From assembly GCA_023301005.1 (NCBI GenBank), contig JALZVK010000395.1, forward strand, positions 1-36,689: a stretch of DNA of 36,689 nt, written 5' to 3'. A program made the translations under genes and the position numbers. Within the stretch, counting starts at the first letter, position 1; the number at the start of each line of letters is the position of its first letter. This stretch comes from Saprospiraceae bacterium. Its GTDB lineage: Bacteria > Bacteroidota > Bacteroidia > Chitinophagales > Saprospiraceae. Below, piece by piece: positions 36,650 to 36,689 of this stretch. The notes beneath the pieces were generated by a model. The model worked only from the letters and a program-made list of their open reading frames with translations. It did not search any database and was not told where the DNA came from.

Positions 36650-36689
36650 TGACACTTCTTTGAAAAAAAAGTCAAATAGCGCAGACTAT

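Noticed and set aside
35641-36689. CRISPR array or group II intron/retron
   Set aside because: Only two copies of the 24-nt repeat, ~167 nt apart with no uniform spacers; no reverse transcriptase or cas gene in the window.
1-36689. tRNA or rRNA genes
   Set aside because: No cloverleaf or rRNA core sequence recognised in intergenic regions; not excluded by a dedicated scan.

Overview
AT-rich window that looks like a Bacteroidota chromosome: Bacteroidetes-type TAnnTTTG promoter elements, a T9SS C-terminal sorting domain and a Bacteroidetes-style dcw operon. Genes in order: a partial penicillin-acylase-family gene (minus strand, runs off the left edge and is missing from the ORF track); a DUF1573 protein (minus); a fused alpha/beta 2-oxoacid dehydrogenase E1; a GT2 glycosyltransferase; a near-complete dcw cluster (mraZ-rsmH-ftsL-like-ftsI-murE-mraY-murD-ftsW-[177-aa orphan]-murG-murC-ftsQ-ftsA-ftsZ); a small accessory island (antitoxin-like ORF, 79-aa ORF, HNH nuclease); apbE; a DnaQ-like exonuclease; two tandem MbnP-like lipoproteins plus a MauG/MbnH-like diheme protein; a large S8 protease with a T9SS domain; and about 1 kb of CDS-free DNA rich in putative ncRNAs and terminators. 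The best candidates for something undescribed are: (1) a three-copy structured leader element with a conserved apical loop (AAGCGACCGNAGGAAGTGTT) and a one-sided GAC-TTAAAAC bulge, with completely different but self-complementary stems, ending 13-18 nt before the start codons of murE, ftsW and a DnaQ-like exonuclease; and (2) a tandem pair of sRNA-like units at the right end sharing a perfect 24-nt motif, each ending in an unrelated terminator hairpin. No tRNA, rRNA or CRISPR was recognised. All calls come from reading the sequence; no searches or folding programs were run.
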